Source: JAFGOG01 sp034429215 (lineage in GTDB: Bacteria > Chloroflexota > Anaerolineae > JAAYZQ01). From it: 64,000 nt of DNA. The notes beneath the pieces are model-generated. The model made no database searches. It was given only the letters and a program-made list of their open reading frames with translations, and was not told where the DNA came from. The translations under genes were made by a program, and so were the position numbers. Location: assembly GCA_034429215.1 (NCBI GenBank), contig DAOUGI010000126.1, positions 1-64,000 of the forward strand, in the 5' to 3' direction. Shown here one piece after another: positions 47,802-57,500 of the stretch. Position 1 is the first letter of the stretch, and every line of letters starts with the position of its first letter.

Positions 47802-49133
47802 TCATGGCGACGGCTCGCCGGTCAGCTCGGCTAGGTGGCGGCGGATTTGGACCCGCGTCGCCTCGTCCGGAGCGGTGTTCAGGGCCTGCTCGAAGGCGGC
47901 CATGGCCTCGACAGGCCGGTTCAACGTCTTGTAAGCCAGTCCCAGAAAAAAGTAGGCCGGGCTATAGCCGGCATCCAGTATCAGGGCGTGGTAAAGCGGC
48001 GGCAGAGCAGTTTCTGGCTGCTGCTCGGCCAGCGCTACCGCGCCCAACACAGCGTAGGCCGAGGCCTGTTTTTCGCCGGCGGCAAGCGCCTGGCGGGCGG
48101 CCTCAGCGGCCTGCGCCATTTGTCCGGTTTCGTAATAGGCGATCGCCATATTGGCCGGGGTGCTGGCCTGGCGGTCTCCCAAGGCCTGTGCGGTCTGATA
48201 ATGAGCCAACGCCTCATCGTTGCGGTCGAGAGCCTGAAGGCTAAAGGCCAGGTTGTATTCGGTGACAGCGTTGCCCGGCTCAAGCTCCAGGGCTTTTCCA
48301 AAAGCAGCGACGGCGCGGTCGTAGGCTCCTTGGTGGGCATAGAGGACGCCCAGGTTGTTGTAGGCCTCGGGCACGTCGGGAGCCAGGGTCAACGCCGACT
48401 GAAAGGACTGCTCGGCGGCGGCTAGGTCGCCCTGCCGGTAGTAGAGATTGCCCAGGGCCAGACGCGGATTGGCGTCGGCCGGGGCCAGTCCGGCAGCCAG
48501 GGTCCAGGCGGCGTGCGCACAGCCGGCCTTGTCGCCCTGCTGGCACCACTGGCCGATGGCCATCGGCCCGACGGCAACGACCTTGCGAGCAGCCGGCAAG
48601 GCCAGCGCGACGAGGCACAAAACAACAGCCAGCCCGGCAGTCAGGGGCAGGGTGAGGCGGCGGACCGCGCCGGCGCGGCGCGAGGGCTGACCTGTCGTAG
48701 CAAGATCCAGGCCGCTCATCAGGTCGGCGCGGCGCAGGAACCAGACTTCGCATGGGGTCAGGGCCTGGAGGAGGGCGTCGTTGGGCTGGCTGCGGGCCAG
48801 CATCGCCTCGCCAAACGTGTCGCCCTGCCGCAGGATAGCGTCCGGCCGCCGCGCAGGTAGCGTCCGGCCGTAGACGGCTACCTGACCGGCCACGACCAGC
48901 CCCAGGCAATCGGCGTGGGCGCGGCGCGGCAAGATAACCTGGCCGGGCTCGTAGGTGTTGCGCAACGCCAGGCGTTCGACGTCGGCCAGCGGCAGTGGCT
49001 CATCGGCGAGTGTCGTTTCCAGGCGCTGGCTGATGAGGCGGCCGGCTTGGGTAGGACTCAACCGCCCTGTCGAATCTGGAGCGCTGCCGGCGTCCCACGA
49101 TGCCGGCGGGATCGGATGGCTGGTGATGGCCAT
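47802..49133 (-). CDS. Cyclic-nucleotide-binding-fold / TPR membrane protein
   Basis: A 443-residue protein. Residues about 45-150 form a cNMP-binding-like beta barrel (YEPGQVILPRRAHADCLGLV, AVYGRT.., ILRQGDTFGEAML, with the phosphate-cassette-like GDTFGEAML). One membrane segment (LTLPLTAGLAVVLCLVALAL) follows, then seven or so TPR units (for example LALGNLYYRQGDLAAAEQSF, AYNNLGVLYAHQGAYDRAV). The topology puts the nucleotide domain inside and the TPRs outside. The cassette Arg that binds phosphate is not obvious, so ligand binding is uncertain. AAGGAG precedes the ATG at 49133. Confidence 0.8.
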   Translation of the reverse strand: MAITSHPIPPASWDAGSAPDSTGRLSPTQAGRLISQRLETTLADEPLPLADVERLALRNTYEPGQVILPRRAHADCLGLVVAGQVAVYGRTLPARRPDAILRQGDTFGEAMLARSQPNDALLQALTPCEVWFLRRADLMSGLDLATTGQPSRRAGAVRRLTLPLTAGLAVVLCLVALALPAARKVVAVGPMAIGQWCQQGDKAGCAHAAWTLAAGLAPADANPRLALGNLYYRQGDLAAAEQSFQSALTLAPDVPEAYNNLGVLYAHQGAYDRAVAAFGKALELEPGNAVTEYNLAFSLQALDRNDEALAHYQTAQALGDRQASTPANMAIAYYETGQMAQAAEAARQALAAGEKQASAYAVLGAVALAEQQPETALPPLYHALILDAGYSPAYFFLGLAYKTLNRPVEAMAAFEQALNTAPDEATRVQIRRHLAELTGEPSP

Positions 49134-49161
49134 CGCTCTCCTTACACCTCCTGATAACATA

Positions 49162-49190
49162 ATTTTACCACAAATTGTGATCAATGTCAA
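49162..49190 (-). promoter_or_regulatory. Promoter of the cNMP/TPR gene with an internal palindrome
   Basis: Minus strand TTGACA (49190..49185), 17-bp spacer, TAAAAT (49167..49162). The spacer contains CACAAATTGTG (49169-49179), a perfect palindrome around a central base, well placed for a repressor. Confidence 0.75.
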
Positions 49191-49213
49191 TAACGATAGG
49201 TTGACCGTTAGGA

Positions 49214-49243
49214 TTGGCGATTTGGAGAGAAATGAGGTACAAT
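49214..49243 (+). promoter_or_regulatory. Promoter of the sortase gene (probably leaderless)
   Basis: TTGGCG (49214-49219), 18-bp spacer, TACAAT (49238-49243). The ATG at 49250 lies at the expected transcription start. Confidence 0.6.
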
Positions 49244-49249
49244 AACGAT

Positions 49250-50050
49250 ATGCAGGTTGGCAAGCTCAAGGGCAAGGTCAGAACCAGGACCGGGTCACAA
49301 CGCCAGGCTGGGCGGTGGACGGGGAATGCGTTCCTGGCCGTGGGCGGGCTGCTGATCGCGGTAGCGGCGTTGTATGGGGCGTATGCTGTATTGACAAACT
49401 GGCTGATCGGGCAGGATCGCTACCTGCTGGATGGCGGCATGGCCCGGCTGTCTGTGCCGGAACCGACGCTGACGCCGTCGCCCACGCCAACACCATCGCC
49501 TACACCGACGGCTACCCCCCCCCCGACATCCACACCGACGCCCACGCCGATGCCTACCCCGGCGCCGCCGCCGTCGCCGGTGCAGATCCAGATCCCGGCC
49601 ATCGGCGTCAAGCGGTCGATCATTGCGCTGCCGAGCACTATCGACCGGGCGACCGGCGGCTGGACATGGGACACAAAAAAGCTGTTCCGCTCAGGCCGCA
49701 GCGACCTGGTAGGCCATTCGCAGGGCTCGGCCTACCCCGGCCAGGAGGGGAATATGATCCTGGTCGGCCACAACTATGGCTATGGGTACAACGGAGTGTT
49801 TGTGTCGCTGGGCCGGCTCAAGGCGGGCAACGAGGTAATCGTGGTCAACCAGCCAGGGCAGACATTCCGTTACCGGGTGACGACGGTGCAGCGGGTCAAG
49901 TGGCGCACGAAGGATTTCGCCGAGCTCACGCAGCACCTGACTTTTCTGTCGCCCGGCGGGCCAGAGCGGGTAACGCTGGTGAGCTGCGCCGGGGCCGACG
50001 TGGAGCCATTCCCGGAACGGGTATATGTGGTTGCAGAGCGGGTGCAGTAG
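49250..50050 (+). CDS. Sortase (class E/F-like) with Thr-Pro linker
   Basis: A 266-residue transpeptidase that attaches surface proteins or builds polymers outside the membrane. It has a basic N-terminus, a signal anchor (AFLAVGGLLIAVAALYGAYAV), a linker of TPTP repeats (about 70-110) and the sortase barrel with H174 (ILVGHNY), C246 (TLVSCAG) and R257 (FPERVYVV), so the catalytic triad is present. There is no ribosome-binding site; the ATG lies 6 bp after the -10 box. A possible substrate is the protein at 47077-47691. The amidase gene follows by 33 bp. Confidence 0.88.
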   Translation: MQVGKLKGKVRTRTGSQRQAGRWTGNAFLAVGGLLIAVAALYGAYAVLTNWLIGQDRYLLDGGMARLSVPEPTLTPSPTPTPSPTPTATPPPTSTPTPTPMPTPAPPPSPVQIQIPAIGVKRSIIALPSTIDRATGGWTWDTKKLFRSGRSDLVGHSQGSAYPGQEGNMILVGHNYGYGYNGVFVSLGRLKAGNEVIVVNQPGQTFRYRVTTVQRVKWRTKDFAELTQHLTFLSPGGPERVTLVSCAGADVEPFPERVYVVAERVQ

Positions 50051-50083
50051 GCCATTCGAAACCACTGAAGAAAGGAACGACAC

Positions 50084-51865
50084 ATGATCGATCTCAAGGG
50101 AGTCCAAGTTCCGGATCATTTTAACGGCATCGGGATGCACGATACGGCCGGCTCAGAGGTGGCGACCTTCTCCTATCAGGAAGCCAAGGCTCACGCCGGG
50201 GAGTTGCGCGATCACGGCATCACGCTGTACAAGCTCTTTGGCGGGACGACGAAGGTGATGCGGGCCAAGGCCTACGTCGACTCGGGGATCACGACGGCAA
50301 TGCGCTTTTGGGTGCTCACGCCATGGGGCCGGCCGCCGGCATCGTGGGTGACGCCCACCGACCAGATCAAGCAGTTCGCGGATGTGGGCGTGCAAATGTT
50401 CGAGCTGGGCTGGAACGAATTCAATATTTCTGCCGAGTGGCCTGACGAGCAGATCCCCGCCGATCCGGCCAAGATCGCCCGCGTCGTAGTAGATGCCTGG
50501 GAGGTAGGCCTGGCCGCCTGCGCCGGCGTTCCCGGCGCCATTCCGCTGTTTCCAAGCAATACGCCGGGGGGAAATGTAGATCACCGGCTGTGCTATCAGG
50601 CGATCGTGGCCGAGCTGCAAAATCGCGGGCTGCTGGATACGGTCCGGCACGTGGCCTGTCACCCGCGGCCGCATAACAATCCGCCCAACACCCAGTGGAC
50701 GGCAACCAATACAGTCACGTTCGATGAGTGGCGGTGGGTCCGGGACCAGTTCGACAACGGCTGTTATCTGTGGGCGACAGAGCATGGCTACAGCTTGAAG
50801 GACGATCAGAATCACGACTATCCGCAGATCGACCTGAGCATGTGGACCGAGTACAACTGGGACCTGTTCGTGCGGATGGATCCAAAACATGAGAGAGCGA
50901 TCGAGCCCCAGCTTGCCGGGGTGATGTATTGGGTCGAGCGAGGCTGGGGCCATTGGGGGGCCTGGGGCAAGGATGCGCTGGTCGATTCGCCCGTTCCGGA
51001 GATGCCGGCGCCATCGCCGCTGTGGATACGCATGGGCGAGCGCAAGGACGAGCTGGCGTTCAGCCGGTGTGGTGAGGTCACGGCCCCGCCGGTCCAGCTA
51101 CAGATCATCGATCTGATCGAGGCGCTGCCGTGGCGGCCGAACACGTCACGCTGGCTCAAGCGCGACGGGTACGATTTCGTGGTAGTCCACCACACGGGGA
51201 ACGATTATCCGGGCGAGACGCAGGAGGAGATGACCGCCGTCATCGAACGGATCAACGCGTTCGTCACCCGCTACTGGAGATGGCCGCGGATCGGCGACCA
51301 TTTTGTGATCGATCCGCAGGGACGGATCTACCAGGTGAACGACCTGCTGGACGTGGTATTTCACGCCGGCAAGGGCAACGCGCGCGGGGTGGGCGTCGAC
51401 CTGCTGGGAGCGCTGCACCGCCACCCGCCGACCGAGGCACAGATCACCTCGCTGCGCCGGCTGCGGCAAAAGCTGAACGTTCCGGCCCGGCCCCACTTTG
51501 ATTTCGTCAACACGCAGTGCCCGGGGCGGGTGTGGTGGGCCGAAAAGGCCGAGCTGGTGAACACACCGATCGAGGATCCACCGAATGAGCCGCCCGAGAC
51601 ACCGTACGTGGTCGAGGTGACCCACCAGGCCGGCATACCGCTGATCGTCGGCGACTATCCGGTGCCCGGCAAGCTGCTGACGATCGAGGGCTTGGGCGGG
51701 AACAAGGTCACGGTCACGGCCGGCAGCAAGATAGAATGGGGCCAGGGCGGTTTCGAGGTGTATGCCATGCCGCCAGGTGCAGCCCACACGATCACGATCG
51801 AGGAAGCACAGTACGCGGTGCAGGCAGGGGATGGGCTGACAGTTGTGGCGTGGAAACCGGTGTAA
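50084..51865 (+). CDS. TIM-barrel-like domain fused to a peptidoglycan amidase
   Basis: A 593-residue protein with no signal peptide. Residues 1-320 resemble a glycosidase-like TIM barrel (FNGIGMHDTAG.., LYKLFGGTTKVMRAKAYVD.., FELGWNEFNI, LWATEHGYS) with a candidate catalytic Glu in GWNEFN and another in TEHGY. Residues about 365-490 are an amidase_2/PGRP domain: VVVHHTGND, FHAGKGNARGVGVDLLG, NTQCPGRVWW, holding the zinc ligands His, His and Cys. A C-terminal beta domain (about 515-593) follows. Together they suggest cleavage of peptidoglycan or another polymer. The upstream sortase suggests surface work, but export is unexplained. Confidence 0.8.
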   Translation: MIDLKGVQVPDHFNGIGMHDTAGSEVATFSYQEAKAHAGELRDHGITLYKLFGGTTKVMRAKAYVDSGITTAMRFWVLTPWGRPPASWVTPTDQIKQFADVGVQMFELGWNEFNISAEWPDEQIPADPAKIARVVVDAWEVGLAACAGVPGAIPLFPSNTPGGNVDHRLCYQAIVAELQNRGLLDTVRHVACHPRPHNNPPNTQWTATNTVTFDEWRWVRDQFDNGCYLWATEHGYSLKDDQNHDYPQIDLSMWTEYNWDLFVRMDPKHERAIEPQLAGVMYWVERGWGHWGAWGKDALVDSPVPEMPAPSPLWIRMGERKDELAFSRCGEVTAPPVQLQIIDLIEALPWRPNTSRWLKRDGYDFVVVHHTGNDYPGETQEEMTAVIERINAFVTRYWRWPRIGDHFVIDPQGRIYQVNDLLDVVFHAGKGNARGVGVDLLGALHRHPPTEAQITSLRRLRQKLNVPARPHFDFVNTQCPGRVWWAEKAELVNTPIEDPPNEPPETPYVVEVTHQAGIPLIVGDYPVPGKLLTIEGLGGNKVTVTAGSKIEWGQGGFEVYAMPPGAAHTITIEEAQYAVQAGDGLTVVAWKPV

Positions 51866-51968
51866 AGGGTTGGAGCACGAACCTCACGAAAGGGCACGAA
51901 AAACGCGGAAGGGGGACTCTGGGAAGGCCGGGATGCCTCTAGGCTGAGAGTTCAAGTAGGAACAATTG

Positions 51969-52010
51969 AAAGCCCTCGGGACACAGACTTGCCACGTCCC
52001 GGGGGCTTTT
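51969..52010. terminator. Terminator between the amidase and purB genes
   Basis: AAAGCCCTCGGGAC (51969-51982) and GTCCCGGGGGCTTTT (51996-52010) form a 13-bp stem with a T-rich end. It serves the plus-strand gene and, with the A run, probably also purB. Confidence 0.85.
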
Positions 52011-52026
52011 GTGAGGAGCCAGGCCG

Positions 52027-53430
52027 TTACGGGTCGGGCTCCAGGGCGGCGCGGATGGCAGCAGCCAGGTCGCGGGCGCGGGAAGGGGCGTCACCGACGT
52101 AGGCGGAGGCGTCCAGGAGGACGGCGATCCGCTCGGCCGGCAGGAAAGCCAGCACGGCCGGATCGCTGGTCAGGGAGGCGGGCAGCGGGTTGGGCTGGCC
52201 TGTCTGGATCGCCTGCCAGGCGGCCAGACTGTGGCCGCGGATCCGCTCGTGCATCGCCTGGCGGTCGGCTCCGGCACGGACCAACTCCATGAGCAGCCGC
52301 TCGGTGGCGGCAAAGGCGCCGTAGGCGGTCAGGTTGTAAGCCACGGCCCGGTCGTCGAACAGCAGGCCGTCGACCAGGCGCAGGCTGCGGATCAGCATCT
52401 CATCGGCGATGAGAAACGCCTCGGGCAGGACAAGACGGCGGTTGGCCGAATCGTCGAGGGTGCGCTCCAGGAGCGAATGGGCGGCGTTGTCCCAGGCAAC
52501 ACGGGGCAGGACAGCCAGCAGGCGAGCCAGGCTGTCCAAGTTCTCAGCATTGACCGGGTTGCGCTTGAAAGGCATGGCCGACGAGCCGACCTGGGCCGAG
52601 CCAAACGGCTCGCTCCACTCGCCAAAGAGAGGCGATTGGAGGATACGCAGGTCAAAGGCAAAGCGATAGAGGGAGCCGGCCAGCCCGGCCAGACCGTTGA
52701 GCACCAGCCAATCCTGCTTGCGCGGATAGACCTGGGTGGCGACGGGAAAGGCATCCAGTTCCAGAGCAGCCATGACCCTGGCCTCCAGATCGCCCGGGTT
52801 GAGGCCGGCAGGGGCCAGGAGCTGGGCGTAGGAAGCGGAAGTGCCGGTGGCGCCCCTGAAACCCTTGCCCTTGACGCCGGTCCGCAGGCGTCGGAGCTCT
52901 TCCAGGTCGAGCAGCAGGTCCAGGCCGTATTGGGCCAGCCGGTAGCCGACGGTGGTCGGCTCGGCCGGCTGGATGTGGGTATAGCCGAGGCACGGCTGGC
53001 CGGCGCGGGCGTCGATCTGCTCGGCCAGGCGGGCCAGCAGGGCCCGCAGCCGTTTCAGCACCAGGTCGAGCGCCTCCCGGAGACGAAGGGCATCGGCATT
53101 GTCCTCGATGTCGGCGCTGGTGGCGCCAAGGTGGACGATCCCCCCACCCACCGGGCATTGTTCGGCAAAGGCTTTGATCTCGGCCATCAGGTCGTGCTTG
53201 ATGGCCGCCTCGATCTCGAGGGCGCGGTCGACGTCGACCTGGTCGGCATGGGCGCGCAGGTCGGCGGCTTGCTCGGAAGTGACCAGCCCAAGCTCGGCTT
53301 GGGCCTCGGCCAGGGCAACCCACAGGCGGCGCCACGTGCGGCGCTTGTGGTGCTCGCTCCAGATATGGCGCATGCCGGCAGAAGCGTAACGCCAGGTCAG
53401 CGGCGAGATAAAAGTGTCGTGATCGAACAT
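52027..53430 (-). CDS. purB: Adenylosuccinate lyase
   Basis: A 467-residue enzyme of purine synthesis that splits SAICAR and adenylosuccinate to release fumarate. The signature GSSAMPFKRNPVNAEN is exact for the fumarase/aspartase superfamily, and the N-terminal FISPLTWRYAS, HLGATSADIEDNADAL and GYTHIQPAEPTTVGYR blocks match PurB. GGGAGGTAGT precedes the ATG at 53430. It lies 61 bp after the nitrilase gene with no strong promoter of its own visible, so it is probably read from the promoter at 54311-54339. Confidence 0.95.
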   Translation of the reverse strand: MFDHDTFISPLTWRYASAGMRHIWSEHHKRRTWRRLWVALAEAQAELGLVTSEQAADLRAHADQVDVDRALEIEAAIKHDLMAEIKAFAEQCPVGGGIVHLGATSADIEDNADALRLREALDLVLKRLRALLARLAEQIDARAGQPCLGYTHIQPAEPTTVGYRLAQYGLDLLLDLEELRRLRTGVKGKGFRGATGTSASYAQLLAPAGLNPGDLEARVMAALELDAFPVATQVYPRKQDWLVLNGLAGLAGSLYRFAFDLRILQSPLFGEWSEPFGSAQVGSSAMPFKRNPVNAENLDSLARLLAVLPRVAWDNAAHSLLERTLDDSANRRLVLPEAFLIADEMLIRSLRLVDGLLFDDRAVAYNLTAYGAFAATERLLMELVRAGADRQAMHERIRGHSLAAWQAIQTGQPNPLPASLTSDPAVLAFLPAERIAVLLDASAYVGDAPSRARDLAAAIRAALEPDP

Positions 53431-53443
53431 ACTACCTCCCTTG

Positions 53444-53487
53444 GCGTATAGCACATAGCTGATAGCTAGCAGCCATCAGCTATACGC
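53444..53487. repeat. ATAGCTGAT palindromic repeat
   Basis: ATAGCTGAT (53455-53463) and ATCAGCTAT (53475-53483) are inverse copies, with outer GCGTATA/TATACGC arms. It fills the short gap between the nitrilase and purB genes. Confidence 0.6.
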
Positions 53488-53491
53488 TAGC

Positions 53492-54283
53492 TCATCCGTA
53501 CAGGTCGGGCCGGCGGTCGTCGAGCCAGGGAAAGACACGGCGACAGCGGTCGACCTGATCAAGATCGAGGGTCGCCTGGAAAAGGTCGGGCTCCAGCTCG
53601 CCCTCGACCAGAACCTGGCCCCAGGGGTCGACGACGGCAGAGTGGCCGCCAAACGGATCTTGAGCATCGGACCCCACCCCGGCCCGGTTGCAGCCGGCGA
53701 CAAAGAGCTGGTTCTCGACGGCACGCGCCTTGAGAAGCAGCCGCCAGTGCTCGACGCGGCGGATCGGCCACTCGGCCGGGATGAGGACGAGCTGCGCCCC
53801 GGACTGGGTGTAGCGCCGCCATATCTCGGGAAAGCGCAGGTCATAGCAGATGGCCAGGGCAGTGCGGCCCCAGGACAGGTCAAAGACAGGCAGGGTGTCG
53901 CCGGGCGACAGGTGGTCGACCTCCCCCATAGGCGCAAAGAGGTGGGCCTTGCGGTACCAGGCAGCCCGCTCGCCGTCCGGGGTGTACAGGGCTGCGGTGT
54001 TGTAGGGCCGGCCAGACGGATTGGCCTCGAGGGCGGTGCCAAGGATGTGCAGGTGGTAGGTGCGGGCGATGCCGGCCATCAGGGCAAAATGGCCACCGTC
54101 AAGCGGCGCAGCATAGCCGGCAGCATGGACCAGGTCGTAGCCGGTGGGCCACAGCTCGGGCAAGAGGAGCAGGCCGGCGCCGGCGTCGGCGGCCTGAGCG
54201 GCCAGCCGGCGGGCCTCGGCCTCGTTCAGGTCGGGCCGGCCGGGTGTGATGGCCATCTGGGCCAGGGCGATCGTCAATTGCAT
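53492..54283 (-). CDS. Carbon-nitrogen hydrolase (omega-amidase type)
   Basis: A 263-residue nitrilase-superfamily enzyme. The Glu-Lys-Cys triad is in LLLPELWPTG, WYRKAHLFAP and AICYDLRFPE. Size and the MGEVDHLSPGD loop resemble omega-amidase/YafV-like members that hydrolyse alpha-ketoglutaramate or similar deaminated glutamine products, but the substrate cannot be fixed from sequence. CAGGAGGA precedes the ATG at 54283, which gives the family start MQLTIALAQM. It is first in a probable operon with purB. Confidence 0.88.
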   Translation of the reverse strand: MQLTIALAQMAITPGRPDLNEAEARRLAAQAADAGAGLLLLPELWPTGYDLVHAAGYAAPLDGGHFALMAGIARTYHLHILGTALEANPSGRPYNTAALYTPDGERAAWYRKAHLFAPMGEVDHLSPGDTLPVFDLSWGRTALAICYDLRFPEIWRRYTQSGAQLVLIPAEWPIRRVEHWRLLLKARAVENQLFVAGCNRAGVGSDAQDPFGGHSAVVDPWGQVLVEGELEPDLFQATLDLDQVDRCRRVFPWLDDRRPDLYG

Positions 54284-54310
54284 GTGCGTCCTCCTGTGAC
54301 TGGTGCCAGT

Positions 54311-54339
54311 ATTATACCCGCAAGGAACCAAGCTGTCAA
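54311..54339 (-). promoter_or_regulatory. Consensus promoter of the nitrilase-purB unit
   Basis: Minus strand TTGACA (54339..54334), 17-bp spacer, TATAAT (54316..54311): a perfect match to the sigma-70/A consensus. Confidence 0.92.
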
Positions 54340-54362
54340 TGGCTCAGCAGGCTCTCAGGGTT

Positions 54363-54391
54363 TTGGCAACCAACAAGGCCTGTGCTATAAT
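54363..54391 (+). promoter_or_regulatory. Promoter of the subtilase gene
   Basis: TTGGCA (54363-54368), 17-bp spacer, TATAAT (54386-54391) preceded by TGC. Confidence 0.85.
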
Positions 54392-54397
54392 TGGACC

Positions 54398-54553
54398 CGC
54401 TGGGCAAGGAAGCATCTTTCGTATATCCTCGTTTCGATCAAGTGAATAGCAGATCTGTGTTGTGGAGGTGAGGCCTATGGGCTAGGACCACGAAAAGCAG
54501 AAGACAGATTTGTCAATCCGAGCAGTTGAGAGCAAAGAGAGGAGACGATAGAA
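54398..54553 (+). promoter_or_regulatory. Long leader of the subtilase gene with a minimal open frame
   Basis: The 156-nt leader contains GGAGG (54464-54468) followed 8 nt later by ATG GGC TAG (54477-54485), a two-codon frame with a proper ribosome-binding site. No other gene is seen here. Confidence 0.4.
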
Positions 54554-57500
54554 ATGAAAGCTAGAGCGTTACTTTCAATCCTGGCGTTACTGTCCCTGAT
54601 CATGGTCGCTCTGCCGACCGCTGCGGCGCCCGGCGCCCCCGACCAAGGCGTCTGGACGTTGGGGCCGACCATGTGCTTTGACCTGACCCGCATCGACGCC
54701 GAGTACTCTCCGGCCGCCGGCAAGGTCTATATCCTGGGCGGCCGCTCCGGCACGACCACCGTGGGCAACATCTACGCCTTTAATCCGGCGACCGGCATCT
54801 GCTCCGACACCGGGGTCGTCATGCCCACTCCCATCTCCAACTATACCGTCAACCTGGTCAATGACGGCACCAACGAGCTGCTGTGCACCTTTGGTGGGCG
54901 GAACTCGGCCGGCGGCACGACCCTGGATGTCCAGTGCTACGACCCGATTGCCAACACCGCCGCAATCAAGACCACCCTGCCAGCCGCCTGGACCGGTTAC
55001 ACCCCAGGCGCCCAGGTGGTGGTCGACAACAAGGTCTACCTCTTTGGTGGGTTTAATAGCACCACTGCCCCCTACATGACCGCCCGCACCGAAAGGTATG
55101 ACCCGGTGGCCAATACCTTCACCCAGATAGGCGACCTGAACCTGGCCCGAGCCTATCTCCTGGCCGGCGTCGTAGACGGCAAGATCTATGCCTTTGGCGG
55201 TGATACCTTTGACGGCGCAGCGCTGGTCGCCCAAACAATGGCCGAGGTGATGGCCGATCCGGCTGGCGCCGGGACGTGGGACGATGCAGCCGTGGCCGAC
55301 CTGCCGATTGCCGGCGACGAAGGCCGCGCTTTTGCCTTTGACTCGGCCTCGCCCTACGAATTCGCCGGCCAGATCGTGCTGGCGACGATGGCCCAGTGGT
55401 CAGGCGCGTCGGCCGAGGTCGTCCTGTACGACGTGGCCACCAACACCTACGACACGACCTTCCCCGACCTGCTCAACGCCCGGCGCAACCATGCTGATGC
55501 CTTTATTCCGACCTGCACCGGGGATCCGGCAGATGGACAGCCGGGCATGTGGATCTTTGGCGGCTATCTTACCGGTGACAACCCGCCCTACGCCCCAGCC
55601 GAGTATTATCCGCTAGAGTGCGCCGCCGGGCCGGCGGTGTACCTGTCACCTGCCTTCCAGCAAGATAGCGGCGCTCCCGGCACGGTGGTGACCTACGACC
55701 TGATGCTGACTAACCAGACAGGGCAGGAGGACACCTTCGACATCGTCTACACCAACGTCTGGACGACGACCGGGCCGGTGACGGTGGGCCCAGTGCCCGA
55801 CGAGGGCGAGCAGGCTTTTCAAGTGCAGGTGACGATCCCAGCCGATGCGCAGTGCGTCGACTCTGACCTGGCAGTAGTGACCGCCTGGGACTCGACAAGC
55901 ACCTACAGCGACACAGCGGAGCTGTTGACAACTGTTGTGGGTGAGCTGGTGGGTGTTGTCAAAGACGCCCACACCGGCCTGCCGATCGAGAATGCGCGGG
56001 TATGGGTGGTAGGGGTGACCGATCCCACCTTCTACGTCGAGCAGCTGACCGACGCGGATGGTCTATACTCCTTCAAGCCAATCCCGGCCGGCGACTATTT
56101 GATCACGGCCGCGGCGTACGGCTACTATACCGTGCTCGATCAATCGCTCACGATCTCGACATGCACCGCCGTTACCCAGAATTTTGACCTGGATGCGTCG
56201 GACCCCGACCTCCTGCCCAAAGCTGTCAGCGTCAATGTGCCGCTAGACAGCTCCAGGATCTTTAACATGTCCCTGGACAACGACGGCACGGGCGACCTGC
56301 ACTTCCACATCACCGAACTCGAGGCTGTCACCGGCCTGTCGCCGAACAAGTCCGATGTAGACATGCCCAGCGGCGTCGATCCGCAGGTGTACGCCGATCT
56401 AAAGGCGTCGGCCGACGGAACAGGCCGGTTCGTGGTCTATCTGAAAGACCAGGCCGCCCTGGAGGCGGCGTTCAACATGGATGACTGGTCGGCGCGGGGA
56501 CAGTATGTGCTCGACACGCTGAGGGCAACCGCGCAGCGCAGCCAGGCCGGCCTCTTGGCCGCCCTGGACGGCGCCGGGGTCGACTACGAGTCGCGCTACA
56601 TCGTCAATGCAGTAGTGGTTACGGGCAACGCAGGGTTGGTGGACAGCATCGCCGCCCGGCCGGAGGTAGGGTTCATCGGGCCCGACGCCAAGATCCCGGC
56701 CCCCAAGCCGGTGGACAGCAGCGCGGCTCCCGACAGCCCGGAAGTGATCGAGTGGAACATCAAGATGATCCTGGCCGACTCGGTGTGGACCGACTTTGGC
56801 GTGACCGGGCAGGGCATCGTCCTGGCGAACATCGACACGGGCGTGCAATACGACCACCCAGCGCTGGTGCAGCAGTACCGCGGCAACCTGGGCGGCGGCT
56901 CATTCGACCACAACTATAACTGGTTCGACCCGTACGAGCAGTGCCCGTCGAGCGGCACGGTCCCGTGCGACCCAGGCGGCCACGGCTCGCATACCATGGG
57001 CACCATGGTGGGCAGCGACGATCCCACCAGCCCGATCTCGGCCACCAACGCCATCGGCGTGGCGCCCGGCGCCAAGTGGATAGCCTGCAAGGGCGGCGAC
57101 GAGGTCAGCGGCTACCTGCTCAATGCCGAGCTGATCGAGTGCGCCGAGTGGATCCTGGCCCCGTGGGACCTGACCGGGGCCAACCCAGACCCAGCCATGC
57201 GGCCCGACGCGGTGAACAACTCGTGGGGCGGCGGCCAGGCGCAGTGGTGGTACAACCAGGCGATCTATGCCTGGCGGGCGGCGGGCATCTGGCCGTCCTT
57301 CTCCAACGGCAACGACGGACCGAGCTGCGGCACGGCGGGCGATCCGGGCGAGATGGACAACGCCATCTCGGCCGGCGCAACGTCCAGCACCGACCTAATC
57401 GCCAGTTTCTCCAGCCGCGGCCCGGCGTCGGTGACCGGCCTCATCAAGCCGGACGTGTCGGCGCCCGGCGCGAACGTCCGCTCGTCGGTGCCGACCGACG

